This document shows, one piece after another, positions 12,801-25,080 of a DNA stretch of 64,000 bases (the first letter of the stretch is position 1; each line of letters starts with the position of its first letter). Source of the stretch: Lepturacanthus savala (taxonomy: Eukaryota; Chordata; Actinopteri; Scombriformes; Trichiuridae); assembly GCA_030544235.1 (NCBI GenBank), contig CM060478.1, positions 25,847,227-25,911,226 of the forward strand, read 5' to 3'. The notes under the pieces are model-generated. The model saw nothing but the letters and a program-made list of their open reading frames with translations. It was not told where the DNA came from and searched no databases. The position numbers and the translations under genes were made by a program.

Positions 12801-14832
12801 GAATGAATATACACAATTTAAAAGCTTCAAACTGTTTTTAGCTACAGAAAATTACTTTATTCCTATGATATGATTATTTAGTTCTTTTAGTGGTGTCTCA
12901 GCTGTTTCTTTTAGTTTAGCCTCCAGCCCAAGGTCTTAATAAATCAAGAAATAGTTCATTTAAACAAATCGTCATGTGTTTAGCATGTGGCATCAACACT
13001 TAACCATGTGTGTCTCCTTTTCTGTTGGTTCACCATCCTCTTTTTTTGACATTCAGCAGATGTTTCTCACTGTAATCTGTTAACTCTTGTTTTTCTTTTC
13101 ACAATTTTCAGTTTGGACACTGTCCCATAGACAGACAGGTACAATAATGTTTAATTTAGTCGCGCTGCTCATGTTTGCTTTACATTTTCTCTCTGTGTAA
13201 CCTACCACTAAATGTTCTATACCAAACGCTGTTAATTTACAACATTAGATGTGTTGATATTTTTCAAAATGTTGCTGTAAAGTTGTTGCACCACAAAGCA
13301 GTATATTAACAACTAATAATATGATGATAACAATACATTTTTTAGACCTTTGGCCTTTTTTACTCACAAGATTCTCATTCATCTGATTGTAAAATAACAG
13401 GTTGGCATGGAACGTCTGCAGCTTCATATTCTGTCCTCATGCTGTTAGTTGTCATTTCAGTGTGTTTTATATTGATGTGATTAGAGGAATGAAGTAGTGT
13501 GTGTGTGTTAATATATGGTGTGTGTTTAAGTCCGTCTCTTGTCCTGCTCTTTCACCCCTGTCGTCATATTGTTTTTTGTTTTTTTTTTATCTCCAATCAT
13601 CAATATAAAATATTCCATTGTATCTTTTTTGCCTTTTGTCAAAAATGATGCACATTGTTTCTATTTAACCTTCCTCTTGTGTTTGTTTTAGATTTTAAAT
13701 GCATAAAAGAACCACTTAGACTTTTTTTTTATTTGCATCAAAGTTTTTTGACTTTGTCAACCTCTAGTTCAACAAAATAAAATTAAATAAATGTTCTCAC
13801 TAAATAATGAAAACCTCTGGTTGAAATTATGAGCTTTGTGTTGTTAGGGTCGTTTTTGATCCACTTACAAAATAAAACTATAAAGAAATAATTAGAGATA
13901 AAACTAAAATCATAAGTGAACTGACAGACAACTGATTTGATCTGATCTTCATTTAGTGGTTTTATCAAAGTTCTATTGCTGAATTTTTTAAAGCTTTTTA
14001 TTGAATAAATATATGTCGAAAATTGATCTGTAACACCATAGATGGTATTATATATTATAATATTAAAATGAAAAAAATTATTTATTGAAGAGAATACCCC
14101 TCAGGAATAGTCAGATCACACAACAACCATTTATTTATATATATGACTCTCTTCAGGTTCATTTTACCATTTCTTTTAATTGATAGAGAGGTGTAAACTG
14201 ACAAAAACAAGAGACCCACACCAAAAACATTAAAACCAGTATTTTCATGGTTAAGGAACCTAACAAATAACCAAGAAGAGAAACTAACTGGTTGATAGAT
14301 AATTGTTTTTAGTGTATTTTACAGCTGATTTAAGACGAAGGTCAAAACCGACCTGTTAACATAATGGATGGAAACAGCAAACTAACACCAGAGGAAGGTT
14401 AATATTTTGTCTAAAATAATCCATAAACACATAAGAAAACACATTTCTAATGTCTCAGCTTCTGATTTCAGCTACAGAACAAAACTTAATTTATTCTTTA
14501 GTTTCTTCTGTGGTTGACAGCAACATTTCATGAACTTTGATTATAAAATGATGGATTGTGACATGCTGATGTGCAAATTAATGATGATGTCTAATTTATC
14601 AATGAAGTTTTGCATAGCTGTCATTAAGGGACAATTAAATGTGACACTGGTTTTATTATGATGGCCTGTTTTCATCTTCAAATTGCTCACAATCAGCTCA
14701 ACAATCCTCATTTATGTCCCTGCATTTAAAATGATTTTGTATTTTAAACACATTTTGCACAAACCTGAAACAAAACTAATTTCTTTTTTTAATTTCTTTT
14801 TACATTATTTTAATTATAAAAACACTGACGGG
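12801..14832. other. intron 1: no feature recognised
   Basis: AT-rich DNA with T-runs. No exon-like segment, RNA gene or transposon end was identified. Confidence 0.5.
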
Positions 14833-15160
14833 TTAAAAAAGACAGCCATGGGACCAGTAAAATACTGCAATACAACAAAATAATCATCTCATAAAAAGTC
14901 ATATTTTTTGTAGCTAAAACCATTTTAAGAAGTTTTAATTTTACATGAAATCATGTGTATTGCTATGTAATTGCATATTCCATTATGTATTCCATTATAT
15001 ATATAATATATAGATACTACCGAAGATTTTACACAAGAATGTGTGATAAATTGTTAATCGAATACGTAGATTTCTATAATATATATCTAAGTTTAAGTGA
15101 TTATTTATAGCAGTGTTTAGAGCAACAGTTTTTATCAGTGAAAATATAAAGGAATACACA
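14833..15160. repeat. dispersed repeat, unclassified, copy 2 (partner 12343-12800)
   Basis: Direct copy of the 12343 segment as judged by shared blocks agacagccatgggacca, aatcatctcataaaaag and catgaaatcatgtgta. Confidence 0.6.
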
Positions 15161-15704
15161 TATGCACATGAAAAACTAGAACCAAAACAATTTTCCTTTA
15201 GTTTCTTGTCACTGTATTCTAATTATAAAAACGCTGACAGGTTAAACAAAAAGAAACAAAAACTTAAGACATAAGCAAAATAGTCCACTAAGCATGCACA
15301 AGCAACTCTCACTATTTAGGTTTATTAACACTGAATTGACTGAATAAGTTCAGCTTGGAGGCCTCACTCACATTTAAATATGCAAAATATGCCAAAAAGA
15401 AAAAAAACGATGAACTCACTGTTTTCCATGACATTTAAAAAACGATGACAGCAGATATTAGTGTCTGGAAACTGAATTTAAAACTGAACTACAGGAAATA
15501 AAGAGTCACATTTGGTTTAGTGAATATGTGTCCTCTGTAATGGACCATCATGGACACTAATGGAAATCATTAAAGTGTTTTAACAGCTCTAAAAGCACCA
15601 GTTTGTCAGTATTTTTAATGATTGGAGAAGTGCTGTGAGACAAAGACATCATTTTAAACAACATATTTAAAACCCAGGTAAAGGGAAATAAAATCATGCT
15701 ACTG

Positions 15705-16215
15705 TTACTCTGCTAATTTGTTTTTTCACTTATATATATTTGGGATCCTAATTCTCCCAGTTGCATGGTTTATCTTTTCAGATTCAGATTTTATTTTTTT
15801 TTTTATTTTATTTTTTTATTTTTTGTATTTCTTACAGTTTCAGATCTTTACAGATAGCTTAATTAAAAGGCTACAGCCATGCCCCTATTATGCTGCCTTC
15901 AGAGAATGTAGATTTTGATAAGCAAGAAACCCCAAAAAACAATTGAAACTGTAAAAAAATAAGACCAACTGAGACAAATAGGATCCCGAATATCAAAATA
16001 TATAAAAATGAAAAATGAAATAATTTGTAATAATTAGCAGAGTGATTCATAATCATTATTAACCCCCCCAAAAATAAAAAAGAAGTGTATGCTTGTTTTT
16101 ATTTTGAATACATTGATGTATTTTTCATAATTCAAGATCAAAAATTGAAATTTCAGTTTCAATTTTTATTTTTTCAAGTACAAAACATCTGACCCAATAT
16201 TAGCTCCATAATGCT
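15705..16215. mobile_element. fragment of the GGTGATATCAG family with an internal foldback
   Basis: The segment 15925-16215 matches the interior of copies B (19500-19760) and E (57050-57320): aattgaaactgtaaaaaaat, atcaaaatatataaaaatg, gacccaatattagctcc. The upstream segment 15709-15850 is an imperfect reverse complement of 15925-16045 (ctgctaatt, atttgggatcct and cttacagtttc pair with their complements), so the pair forms a foldback around a loop of roughly 75 bp. Neither TIR is present. Confidence 0.6.
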
Positions 16216-16711
<496 letters not shown>

Positions 16712-17168
16712 TAGGAGGGAAACTACTGCCTTACCCCAATCTACATCATTAACCCCTTAATGCCGATTGTCACAAATTCCCATCAAATCGTTTCCATTCC
16801 CCCTGCAGCAGAGATAGCATATACATTTATACATTCTTCCCCCAATGCTGGTTTGTTAAAGTGAGTTTCAAAAGAAGAAACATGGAGGTCCAGCTAAGGC
16901 TATTCTAACACAGGAGGTGATTCAGATGCTGTGGGTCACTGGTCAGTGGTTGAAAGTGAGCAGCAACGCTGTAAATGACCAAAATGTAAAGGCCAGACTG
17001 TCTTCAAATGCTCAAAGTGCAAAGTTCATCTGAGCCTCAACAAGAACCACAACTGATGAATGAATTCCACCAGTAAGAACCAAAGGGTCCAATTCACTGG
17101 ATGACTTTACAAAGAGAAAAAAAAGAAGTGGATACAGACTGTTTGTTTGACCCCTGTTCTAGTCGGTC

Positions 17169-18562
17169 TCTAGTTATAGTATAGTAGTTAGTATATAGTT
17201 ATAGTTACTAGTTATAGTATAGTAGTTAGTATATAGTTATACTTACTAGTTATAGTATAGTAGCTAGTATATAGTTATAGTTACTAGTTATAGTAGCTAG
17301 TATATAGTTATAGTTACTAGTTATAGTATAGTAGTTAGTATATAGTTATACTTACTAGTTATAGTATAGTAGTTAGTATATAGTTATAGTTACTAGTTAT
17401 AGTATAGTAGTTCGTATATAGTTATAGTTACTAGTTATAGTATAGTAGTTAGTATATAGTTATAGTTACTAGTTATAGTATAGTAGCTAGTATATAGTTA
17501 TAGTTACTAGTTATAGTATAGTAGTTAGTATATAGTTATACTTACTAGTTATAGTATAGTAGTTAGTATATAGTTATAGTTACTAGTTATAGTATAGTAG
17601 TTCGTATATAGTTATAGTTACTAGTTATAGCATAGTAGTTAGTATATAGTTATAGTTACTAGTTATAGTATAGTAGTTAGTATATAGTTATAGTTACTAG
17701 TTATAGTATAGTAGCTAGTATATAGTTATAGTTACTAGTTATAGTATAGTAGTTAATATATAGTTATAATTACTAGTTATAGTATAGTAGTTAGTATATA
17801 GATATAGTTACTAGTTATAGTATAGTAGTTATTATATAGTTAGTTACTTCGTTATAGTATAATAGTTAGTACATAGTTGTAGTTACTAGTTATAGTATAG
17901 TAGTTAGTATATAGTTATAGATACTAGTTATAGTATAGTAGTTAGTATATAGTTACAGATACTAGTTATAGTATAGTAGTTAATATATAGTTATAGTCAC
18001 TAGGTATAGTATAGTAGTTAGTATATAGTTATAGATACTAGTTATAGTATAGTAGTTAGTATATAGTTATAGTCACTAGTTATAGTATAGTAGTTATTAT
18101 ATAGTTATAATGACTAGTTATAGTATAGTAGCTAGCATATAATTATAGTTACTAGTTATAGTATAGTAGTTAGTATATAGATATAGTTACTAGTTATAGT
18201 ATAGTAGTTATTATATAGTTATAGTTACTAGTTATAGTATAGTAGTTAACATATAGTTAGAGTTACTAGTTATAGTATAGTAGTTAATATATAGTTATAG
18301 TTACTAGTTATAGTATAGTAGTTAGTATATAGTTATAGTTACTACTTATAGTATAGTAGTGAGTATATAGTTGTAGTTGCTAGTTATAGTATAGTAGTTA
18401 GTATATAGTTATAGTTACTTCGTTATAGTATAATAGTTAGTATATAGTTGTAGTTACTAGTTATTGTATAGTAATTAGTATAGTTACTAGTTATAGTATA
18501 GTAGTTAGTATATAGTTATAGTTACTAGTTATAGTATAGTAGTGAGTATATAGTTATAGTAT
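17169..18562 (+). repeat. 38-bp minisatellite array 1 (about 36 units)
   Basis: Tandem copies of a 38-bp AT-rich unit containing CTAGTTATAGTATAGTAG, TTAGTATATAG and TTATAGTTA blocks. Variant bases recur at a 190-bp spacing (cttac at 17351 and 17541; ttcgtat at 17411 and 17601), so part of the array is a five-unit higher-order repeat. The same unit occurs in reverse orientation at 38399-39466. Lies in intron 2. No coding potential. Confidence 0.95.
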
Positions 18563-19342
18563 ATCTCCTATCCCATTTTAATTTAGTATAAACACAGAAG
18601 TGCTTTATTTTGAAAAGACAGCTCAGCCAGAGACAGATATTTTAGTTCATAGAGCTGTTCTGTGGCCAAACCAGCTAATAAAATACTATTTGGTTTTTTA
18701 AAAAATTGGCATAGACTGTTTTTCTGTATATTTATCTCTTTTTTCACCTTCTACCACAACAAGGAACAATTTTCTTCTGAGGTAATAAAAAAGAGACTTG
18801 TATAAATACTTATATGTCGTCAGGTTTTTGGTTTCCTACTTCCTGTGGTGACTGGGTATTTCATGGGAAGCATCATATTTACTATATGCCACCATTGCCC
18901 ATGTACAGTGTCTTTTTATTCTATTGTAGTATATTACATAGAAGGTGTTACTGCATCCTCTGTACAGCAGAAAGATGTGGGGTATTACCACTGGTTTCTA
19001 CAGCTGCAGTAATGTGGTCCCTGAATCATCCTGTTGGCTGAGCTGGGAGGAACCTTCACACCTTCGATTTATAGATCTTAATTTTGAACCTGGGACACAG
19101 TAATGAGCTGTGATTAATGGACAGGGCCAAACAGAGGCTCATCCATGATGCTGCTGGGCTGAAGGACAGCCCGAGGATCCCGAGGACCAGTCCTCAGGGG
19201 CTGCTGCTTCCTATATGGACTAGACTGTGAGGGGACCCTGGAGCCCTTTGATTAACTACATTTCCCATCAGCAGCATCATCGCAGCAGAGGAAATTACAC
19301 TCAGTATATTCAGCTATATTAGGGTGAAGCAGGAATCATCTC
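18563..19342. other. intron 2: unique sequence, no gene recognised
   Basis: Moderately GC-balanced, non-repetitive DNA around 18880-19270. No coding or RNA gene seen. Confidence 0.45.
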
Positions 19343-20335
19343 GGGTGATATCAGGTAAAATGGTCCATTTAAGTCCCAGCTCCTCCTATGACTATGGTTG
19401 ACTAGTAACAGGTAATTTGATTTAGTTGTAGTTTTGAATAGTTTCTGGTTTCTAATGTTTTGTAGTTTGATGCCCTCCAAGTTTTTGATGTTTTAAGATC
19501 TGAATCTGAAAACCATGCAACTGAAAGAAATGGGATCCCAAATATCAAAATATATGAAAGTGAAAGATGAAAATAAATAATTTGTTCAAACTAATTCGCA
19601 GAGTAAATCGTAATTATATGTAACCTGAAAAAAGAAGTGTTAGTTTTTTCCTTTTGAGTACGTTGATGTATTTCTAAGGATTTAAGATCAAAACCTGAAA
19701 TTTCAGTTTCAAATTTTAGTTTTTCCAAGTACAAAACATTTGACCCAATATTAGCTCCATAACTGAGATAATACTTCAAATCTAGACTGAACCAGAAATG
19801 TTCATGGTAAATAGAATGGTATGACAAATCTGAATAAAACCCATTCTACCTGATGAGATGGACCATTTTACCTGAAACCACTCATGCAAAAAAATATTTC
19901 AAAATTTATAAAGCCTAAATAACTATATTTTATCACATAATTCCAACACAAAATGACCAGAAACAGTAATTATTAATCATAAATATACATGAAAAAGGCA
20001 TATTTGGTATTCGGTTATTGTACCAAATGATTTACCAAAAAATGGCCCAATTTACCTTATATCACCCTATAATTTAAAAAGTACGAGGCCTAAATTTGAG
20101 CCTTGGGGCACACCAGATTTAATTCCATGCATCTTTGTGTAGCATGTGTCCAAACTTTCTAAAATTTCTATCCTGGAGTCAAGAACTAAACCAGCGAAAT
20201 ATCAAGATTTTTAGGGCCTAAATAATTATATTTAATCACATGATTCCAACACAAAATGATCAGAAACAGTCATTATTAATCATAAAAATACATGGAAAAG
20301 CCAAAATGTGGTCCAATTTACCTGATATCACCCTA
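19343..20335. mobile_element. modular GGTGATATCAG-type element, copy B
   Basis: Starts tcgggtgatatcaggtaaaa. It includes the interior shared with copy E (atcaaaatatatgaaagtg, gacccaatattagctcc), a first right end near 20070, and a minus-strand module reading MHGIKSGVPQGSNLGLVLF. The second right end, ttacctgatatcaccctaa, is near 20335. The RT-like fragment is too short to be functional. Confidence 0.75.
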
Positions 20336-20673
20336 ATACAATAAGATATTCCTAGAAGTTGGGATGTTTTCTTGCGACTACTAGAAACCAGAAACAGAAA
20401 CTTGTGCCGTAATCAGGTTGCAGCAGCAGAAAGCGTCTCCACATGGCTGGCTGTAATAGACACAGTAGTTCCCCCTGCGGTGCTCTCTCCAAACAACTTC
20501 ACATACAGTAAGAGGAATAAAAAGAATCCTATCAGAGAGAATCATTTCCTGCCTCGTGTGGTGTTGATTGCGCCTGTCGGCAAAAACTATATTAATAGTC
20601 TCCTGCCAAAAACAGTCTGTGCTGCCTTTTCCAGGCCGTAGGAGGTTAGTGTGCTGTGGCTGCCAGCTGCAGC

Positions 20674-20763
20674 TATTACTGATTTATTACTGATTTATTT
20701 CTGATTTATTGCTGATTTATTACTAATTTATTGCTTATTTATTACTGATTTATTACTGATTTA
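20674..20763. repeat. 12-bp minisatellite (tattactgattt)n
   Basis: About seven imperfect copies of tattactgattt in tandem. Confidence 0.85.
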
Positions 20764-21184
20764 ACTCACCAATATAAATACTGAACACAACATGTATTTT
20801 AGCTTTATTTTTAGTTTGCTGTATGGAGTGGGGTGTTGGGAAAGAGAAGGAAGGCAGATCTGAAGTGTTGTGACTGGACTTTGAGAGTTTTCATGACACT
20901 AGTTGTATGTGTTTAAACTAAGGGTGGGACTTGATACAAATATTATTCTAATTAATTACAGGTTTTGTATTTAATTAATCAATATTAATCACAATTAATC
21001 ACATTGTGAACATTTATTCAATCTAAATGAATTTTAGTTTCTATCTGCAGCACATTTTAAACCTGATCTTCAACCACTGATAGTGTCTACAGTCCTGGGT
21101 GTGTTTCTCATGTTTCTCCTTTAAACGCAGGGTGCAGGTCTATACTTATACTATATAGAAATAACCACCGGTTATTTACTAATT

Positions 21185-21313
21185 TCCTTCCTTCCTTCCT
21201 TCCTTCCTTCCTTCCTTCCTTCCTTCCTTCCTTCCTTCCTTCCTTCCTTCCTTCCTTCCTTCCTTCCTTCCTTCCTTCCTTCCTTCCTTCCTTCCTTCCT
21301 TCCTTCCTTCCTT
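21185..21313. repeat. (TTCC)n tetranucleotide array
   Basis: About 32 uninterrupted TTCC units, all-pyrimidine on the plus strand. Such tracts can form triplex structures and are highly variable in length. Confidence 0.97.
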
Positions 21314-21441
21314 AATCAATCCTTTCTTCACCCTTCCTTCTTCCTCCCTCTCACCCTATTTGGTGTTTTTTTTTCCATCATTTTGCACATTCTACCAGAA
21401 TATTTGAGTCATTTTCTGCTATATCAGTGGAGACAGAAACC

Positions 21442-21484
21442 AACATCAGAGGTTCCTGTTTTCTGTTCAGGAACCTCTGATGTT
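21442..21484. repeat. perfect inverted repeat (17-bp arms, 9-nt loop)
   Basis: Arm aacatcagaggttcctg (21442-21458), loop ttttctgtt, arm caggaacctctgatgtt (21468-21484). The stem extends beyond a 2-nt bulge with agaaa/tttct. Confidence 0.85.
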
Positions 21485-22039
21485 TTCTGACTTTTTAGAT
21501 TCTGACTCAAACAGGAGATATAGACACATCTTCCCCCACATGTTTTCAAGTCTAATGTCTGCACTTCTTTTTGCTGTGGATGTGTTGATCAAAGATTCCT
21601 CATCTCATCCTGTGTTCAGTCTCTTCTATTATATCTACTCTATGCTCATACTGGATACTGTAAACATACCAATAGAAACCTGTGGGAATTTGCTGATCAT
21701 GATGAGAGGGTCACTCCAGTGGTTTTCTTTGAAGAAAGTCCCGTTCCTGCTGGCTCAGATAAAGAGGATGTTCATCAGTGATTTCACACCAAGCTCTGGT
21801 CTGAAAAGTCTCCACAGCCTCAGATTGGAGTCTCATTAAATTTAGCCTCCCTTTTGTATTTCATAACAAACTGTGAGTTATATTTAGCTCCTGCTGGAAC
21901 AGGCGGTAACAAGCAAAGTGAGCTGAATGTCTCTGCAGCCTGGTTCAATGTGCTCCAGCTTCAGCTTTAATTTGCTTTCCAGAGGCACTTTGCATTTGGC
22001 CAATTAAACACTGCACAGCATTTATCTTATTTCTGCTCT

Positions 22040-22562
22040 CAGGTTATGTATTGAGTTCCAAGGCCTTGCATTTGATCTACTATTTATTGATTGTTTCTTA
22101 TTTATCTTACTGTGTTGAACTGTGGGGATCAACCTTTAAAACCACCTTAGATTCAATAATAAAACAGTAAAAACGAGCCATAGGTATCATCAATAAAGCT
22201 GATTGATTACTGTGCTACCACAGAGACACATTTTCTAAATTCTCCTGCTATGAAATGTTATGATTGATTTTATTATAAAATCATGAAAATTATGTTCAGA
22301 GCAAAATCAAAGCAAAAAAATGGTTTCTAAAGCTATGTTTGAATTATATAAGTGTTACTGATTATCTGTTAATGTTTCTTTGTAGTTTTTCTGTTGTTTC
22401 TTTGTTTTTCTGGAGGTTGGTAGCCATAAAAAATAATAATACGGGCTTTCATAAGCAGTTTGCTTCTGCTTTTTCAGTCATTGTTCAACACATGATTATT
22501 GGTTTTGTGTGTTTTTCTGGTGTTTTTGCATTGTCATGATTGAATAAACTTTATTAATTAAT
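22040..22562 (+). pseudogene. LINE remnant: reverse transcriptase C-terminal end and 3' UTR
   Basis: In one plus frame, with three or more stops, the sequence reads LSYCVELWGSTFKTTL, KRAIGIINKAD and FSKFSCYEML. These are typical of the region downstream of the RT domain in fish jockey/L2-type LINEs (YCVEVWGNTYKTNL, KRAIRIINKAD). The 3' end ttgaataaactttattaatt fits the usual end of such elements. It is a different family from the LINE at 2596. Confidence 0.6.
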
Positions 22563-23048
22563 TCGCATTCCATTGAGTCTTAATCTAATTAGGTGGTAAT
22601 ACCACCGTCTTTTTTTTGTAAGTCAAATTTTTATTTAACACACACATTTAAAGCTGATAGTGGCACATAAAGAAAGATAAAGACAAGAGGGACAACAACA
22701 AAAACACATATTTGTTTCCAATGAAAATGAAGCTACTTTTACACATTTACACTATATTCATCTGGTTATTTTTTTCACATCATGTAGAAGGGTGTTGTTC
22801 CATGAGATTAAGAAAACATAAATCCAGGTAGTCCCTGTCAGAATGAGTTTAACAACATAAAGTAAGTCAAGTAAAATACATTAGAGGTAAAACATAGATA
22901 AGACGTCATATTGAAGTGTGATATGTTGGCATCAAAGCAGCTGAAGATGAGAACAAAATACCACAATCTCAGGATTAAACACTTGAAGGTATTGGCACCA
23001 TGAAGCCAGAGTTAAACATTCCAACTCTTTGTTTCTTTTGTTTTGCAG
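22563..23048. other. intron 2, last part
   Basis: No feature recognised except the acceptor tttcttttgttttgcag of exon 3. Confidence 0.55.
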
Positions 23049-23155
23049 CTTCATGTACGGGGAGCTCACGGACAAGGACACCACGGAAAAAGTACGGCTA
23101 ACGTTCGAGAATTATGAGATGAACTCGTTTGAGATACTGATGTACAAGAAAAACA
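23049..23155 (+). CDS. kcnh1: kcnh1 exon 3: PAS domain, middle
   Basis: Completes Ser66 and encodes residues 67-101: FMYGELTDKDTTEKVRLTFE then NYEMNSFEILMYKKN, plus one base of Arg102. This is the central PAS helix and the following strand. NSFEILMYKKN is the KCNH1 form (KCNH5 has NCFEVLLYKKN). The donor is GTAAGT at 23156, a strong site. Confidence 0.95.
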
Positions 23156-23856
23156 GTAAGTAGAGCCAGCAGGAAAAAATGTGAAGTTCCACTCTCTTGT
23201 CATGCAAATGTATTCAGAGTGTGTGTAGAACACAGCTTCAAAGCAGCAGCAGATCATCTCCACCTCGCTGCAAATCTACTAATTGGCAGAGGAGACAGTA
23301 AAAGTCACACGTGTGCAGGTCACAAGTCTTAAAGAGCATATTTCAGGTTCATTTTTTTTCAACAAAATGCTTATGTAAGCTTGACTATAAAATTCCATTT
23401 GAAAAGATGAGTATGGATTTTTTTTTTTCAAGAACCAAATATTTAACTGAAAAAGTGATGATTTTGGAGGTTATCAGCTTTACTGAGTCACTGAGTTTAT
23501 AGTAGTTTGGATTGTGTTCATTTATAATTAACCTGGTAAATTATTGCTTCTGTGGTCTCATCCTAACAGATAAATAAACGCTGCTGTCGTCCCTGCAGGT
23601 GTTTTAGTTTAAGAAGTGACCGTGTTACCTGGAGACTTTCAGCCAAACACCTCCATGGTTGTTTGTTATTTGTTCCACAAGTATGAGCGAGATCTGTCTG
23701 TCTGTCTGTCTGGGGCAGTGATAAATAATGTTTGGCAAGATGAGAAAGTCAAAAACTTTTTAAAATACAGTTTTAAGAAGCAAATGCACATTGTACAATG
23801 TACATTGTGTGTTCACGCTATTTAGCTATATACTATTTTTGTACCACAATACCTGC
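23156..23856. other. intron 3, first part: no feature recognised
   Basis: Unique AT-rich intron sequence with no repeat family seen. Confidence 0.5.
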
Positions 23857-23915
23857 ATATATATATATATATCTATATATATATATATATATATATATCT
23901 ATATATATATATATG
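23857..23915. repeat. (AT)n microsatellite with two tatc interruptions
   Basis: AT dinucleotides leading directly into hAT-like copy H3. Confidence 0.9.
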
Positions 23916-24213
23916 TTATATTAGATAATTTCCTTTCCACTCATAATAGTTCTGGTGACAATTTACTAAGATTTTTAAGGAAAAACAGAAACTTTCCTGT
24001 TTTTAAACAACCTTCGTGGCCGATTGAGAAAAGATTTTGGAGTTAATGAAGTCGTACAAAGACAACGTGACCAGTGTGTCTCTGTTAACTTCAAACATTT
24101 ATTCACTTTCCATCTCTCAATAAATCACACAAGTCTGTGAAGCTCTGGAGGGGCCACAGAAAATGAGGTGGCGGCCCAGATTTGGGCCCCGGACCTTGGG
24201 TTGGACACATATG
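23916..24213 (+). mobile_element. hAT-like element, copy H3 (internally deleted)
   Basis: Starts inside the family body (ttatattagataatttcc) and jumps from aagatttttaa to ggaaaaacagaaactttcc, a deletion of over 200 bp relative to H4. It then continues to the right end ttgggttggacacatatg, followed by gtctag, the same end and a similar target remnant as H4. Confidence 0.7.
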
Positions 24214-24323
24214 GTCTAGAAAAAAAGCTAATATTTAATGAAAGAAAATTCAAGCCCTTTCAAGTTCAGTAAGTTTTAAGTCATCAGTTAAGTCATGTTA
24301 CTTGTTCTTTTTCTGCTTTTCAG

Positions 24324-24452
24324 GAACGCCTGTTTGGTTTTTTGTAAAAATTGCTCCCATTCGAAATGAGCAGGAGAAGGTGGTCCTGTTTCTCTGCACC
24401 TTCAGCGACATCACAGCCTTCAAACAGCCCATTGAAGACGATTCTTCCAAAG
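24324..24452 (+). CDS. kcnh1: kcnh1 exon 4: PAS domain, end
   Basis: Completes Arg102 and encodes residues 103-144: TPVWFFVKIAPIRNEQEKVV then LFLCTFSDITAFKQPIEDDSSK, plus one base of Gly145. These are the last PAS beta strands. FSDITAFKQP is the KCNH1 form (KCNH5 has FKDITLFKQP). The donor is GTTGGA, which lacks a purine at +3 and is weaker than the others in this gene. The reading frame continues into the intron for 16 codons before a stop. Confidence 0.94.
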
Positions 24453-24886
24453 GTTGGAGTCCAGAAACTTTACTCCTTCGGTTTTATACCTTTGGGTTGT
24501 GAATCCAATGAAAGTTAATTCTCCACCAGAGAGTTTAACTATTAACTATTAACTACTATTTAGACCTATTTCTGCTCAAATATTGATATTTTATATCAAT
24601 TAATTTAAGAATCATGGCCAGAACAGGTTAGATATAGTATAGAACATTTTAATAAACCATTACAATTGTTGAATGGGTTGAAAATGTACCTTTAATAACA
24701 AAAATCAAGCTGTTTTGAAATTAGTGTTTGAATCAGCCCTCTCAATGTGTCTGGAATGGGTTAAAAGAGTCAAAATTAATTGATTTCCTAAAAAAAATGT
24801 GTCAAATATCTGTGATCTAAAACTTTTCAGACTCCGATATTCCTCCCATCCTGATGATCATCCCAAAAATGTTTTATCATCCTCAG

Positions 24887-25005
24887 GTTGGGGGAAGTTT
24901 GCCAGACTAACCCGAGCTCTAACAAGCAGCAGAGGAGTTTTACAACAGCTGCAGCCCACGGTTCACAAAGGAGAAAACGTCCACAAACATTCCCGCTTAG
25001 CTGAG
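24887..25005 (+). CDS. kcnh1: kcnh1 exon 5: PAS-to-S1 linker
   Basis: Completes Gly145 and encodes residues 146-184: WGKFARLTRALTSSRGVLQQ then LQPTVHKGENVHKHSRLAE. This cytosolic linker joins the PAS domain to S1 and is rich in basic residues. It ends in phase 0 with donor GTAGGA at 25006. The acceptor cctcag sits only 434 bp from the previous exon, the shortest complete intron of this gene in the window. Confidence 0.94.
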
Positions 25006-25080
25006 GTAGGAAGAGAAAATGTCACAATCTGGAAATTTACGTTGTTTTTCTATAGATTTAAGCTATTTGCTGCTGAAATG

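Larger units (their letters stand above)
20336..22039. other. intron 2: repeats and hairpin, no gene
   Basis: Contains the 12-bp minisatellite, the (TTCC)n tract and the hairpin listed separately. A 119-codon open frame at 21480-21839 matches no family I know and lacks exon signals, so it is not annotated as a gene. Confidence 0.5.

Noticed and set aside
17169..18562. CRISPR-like array of regularly spaced repeats
   Set aside because: The 38-bp units are contiguous with no unique spacers; this is a eukaryotic minisatellite.
21480..21839. 119-codon plus-strand frame in intron 2
   Set aside because: No recognisable motif or flanking splice signals, and it starts inside the hairpin arm. A chance or old-repeat ORF is more likely, although I cannot exclude a degenerate transposon piece.
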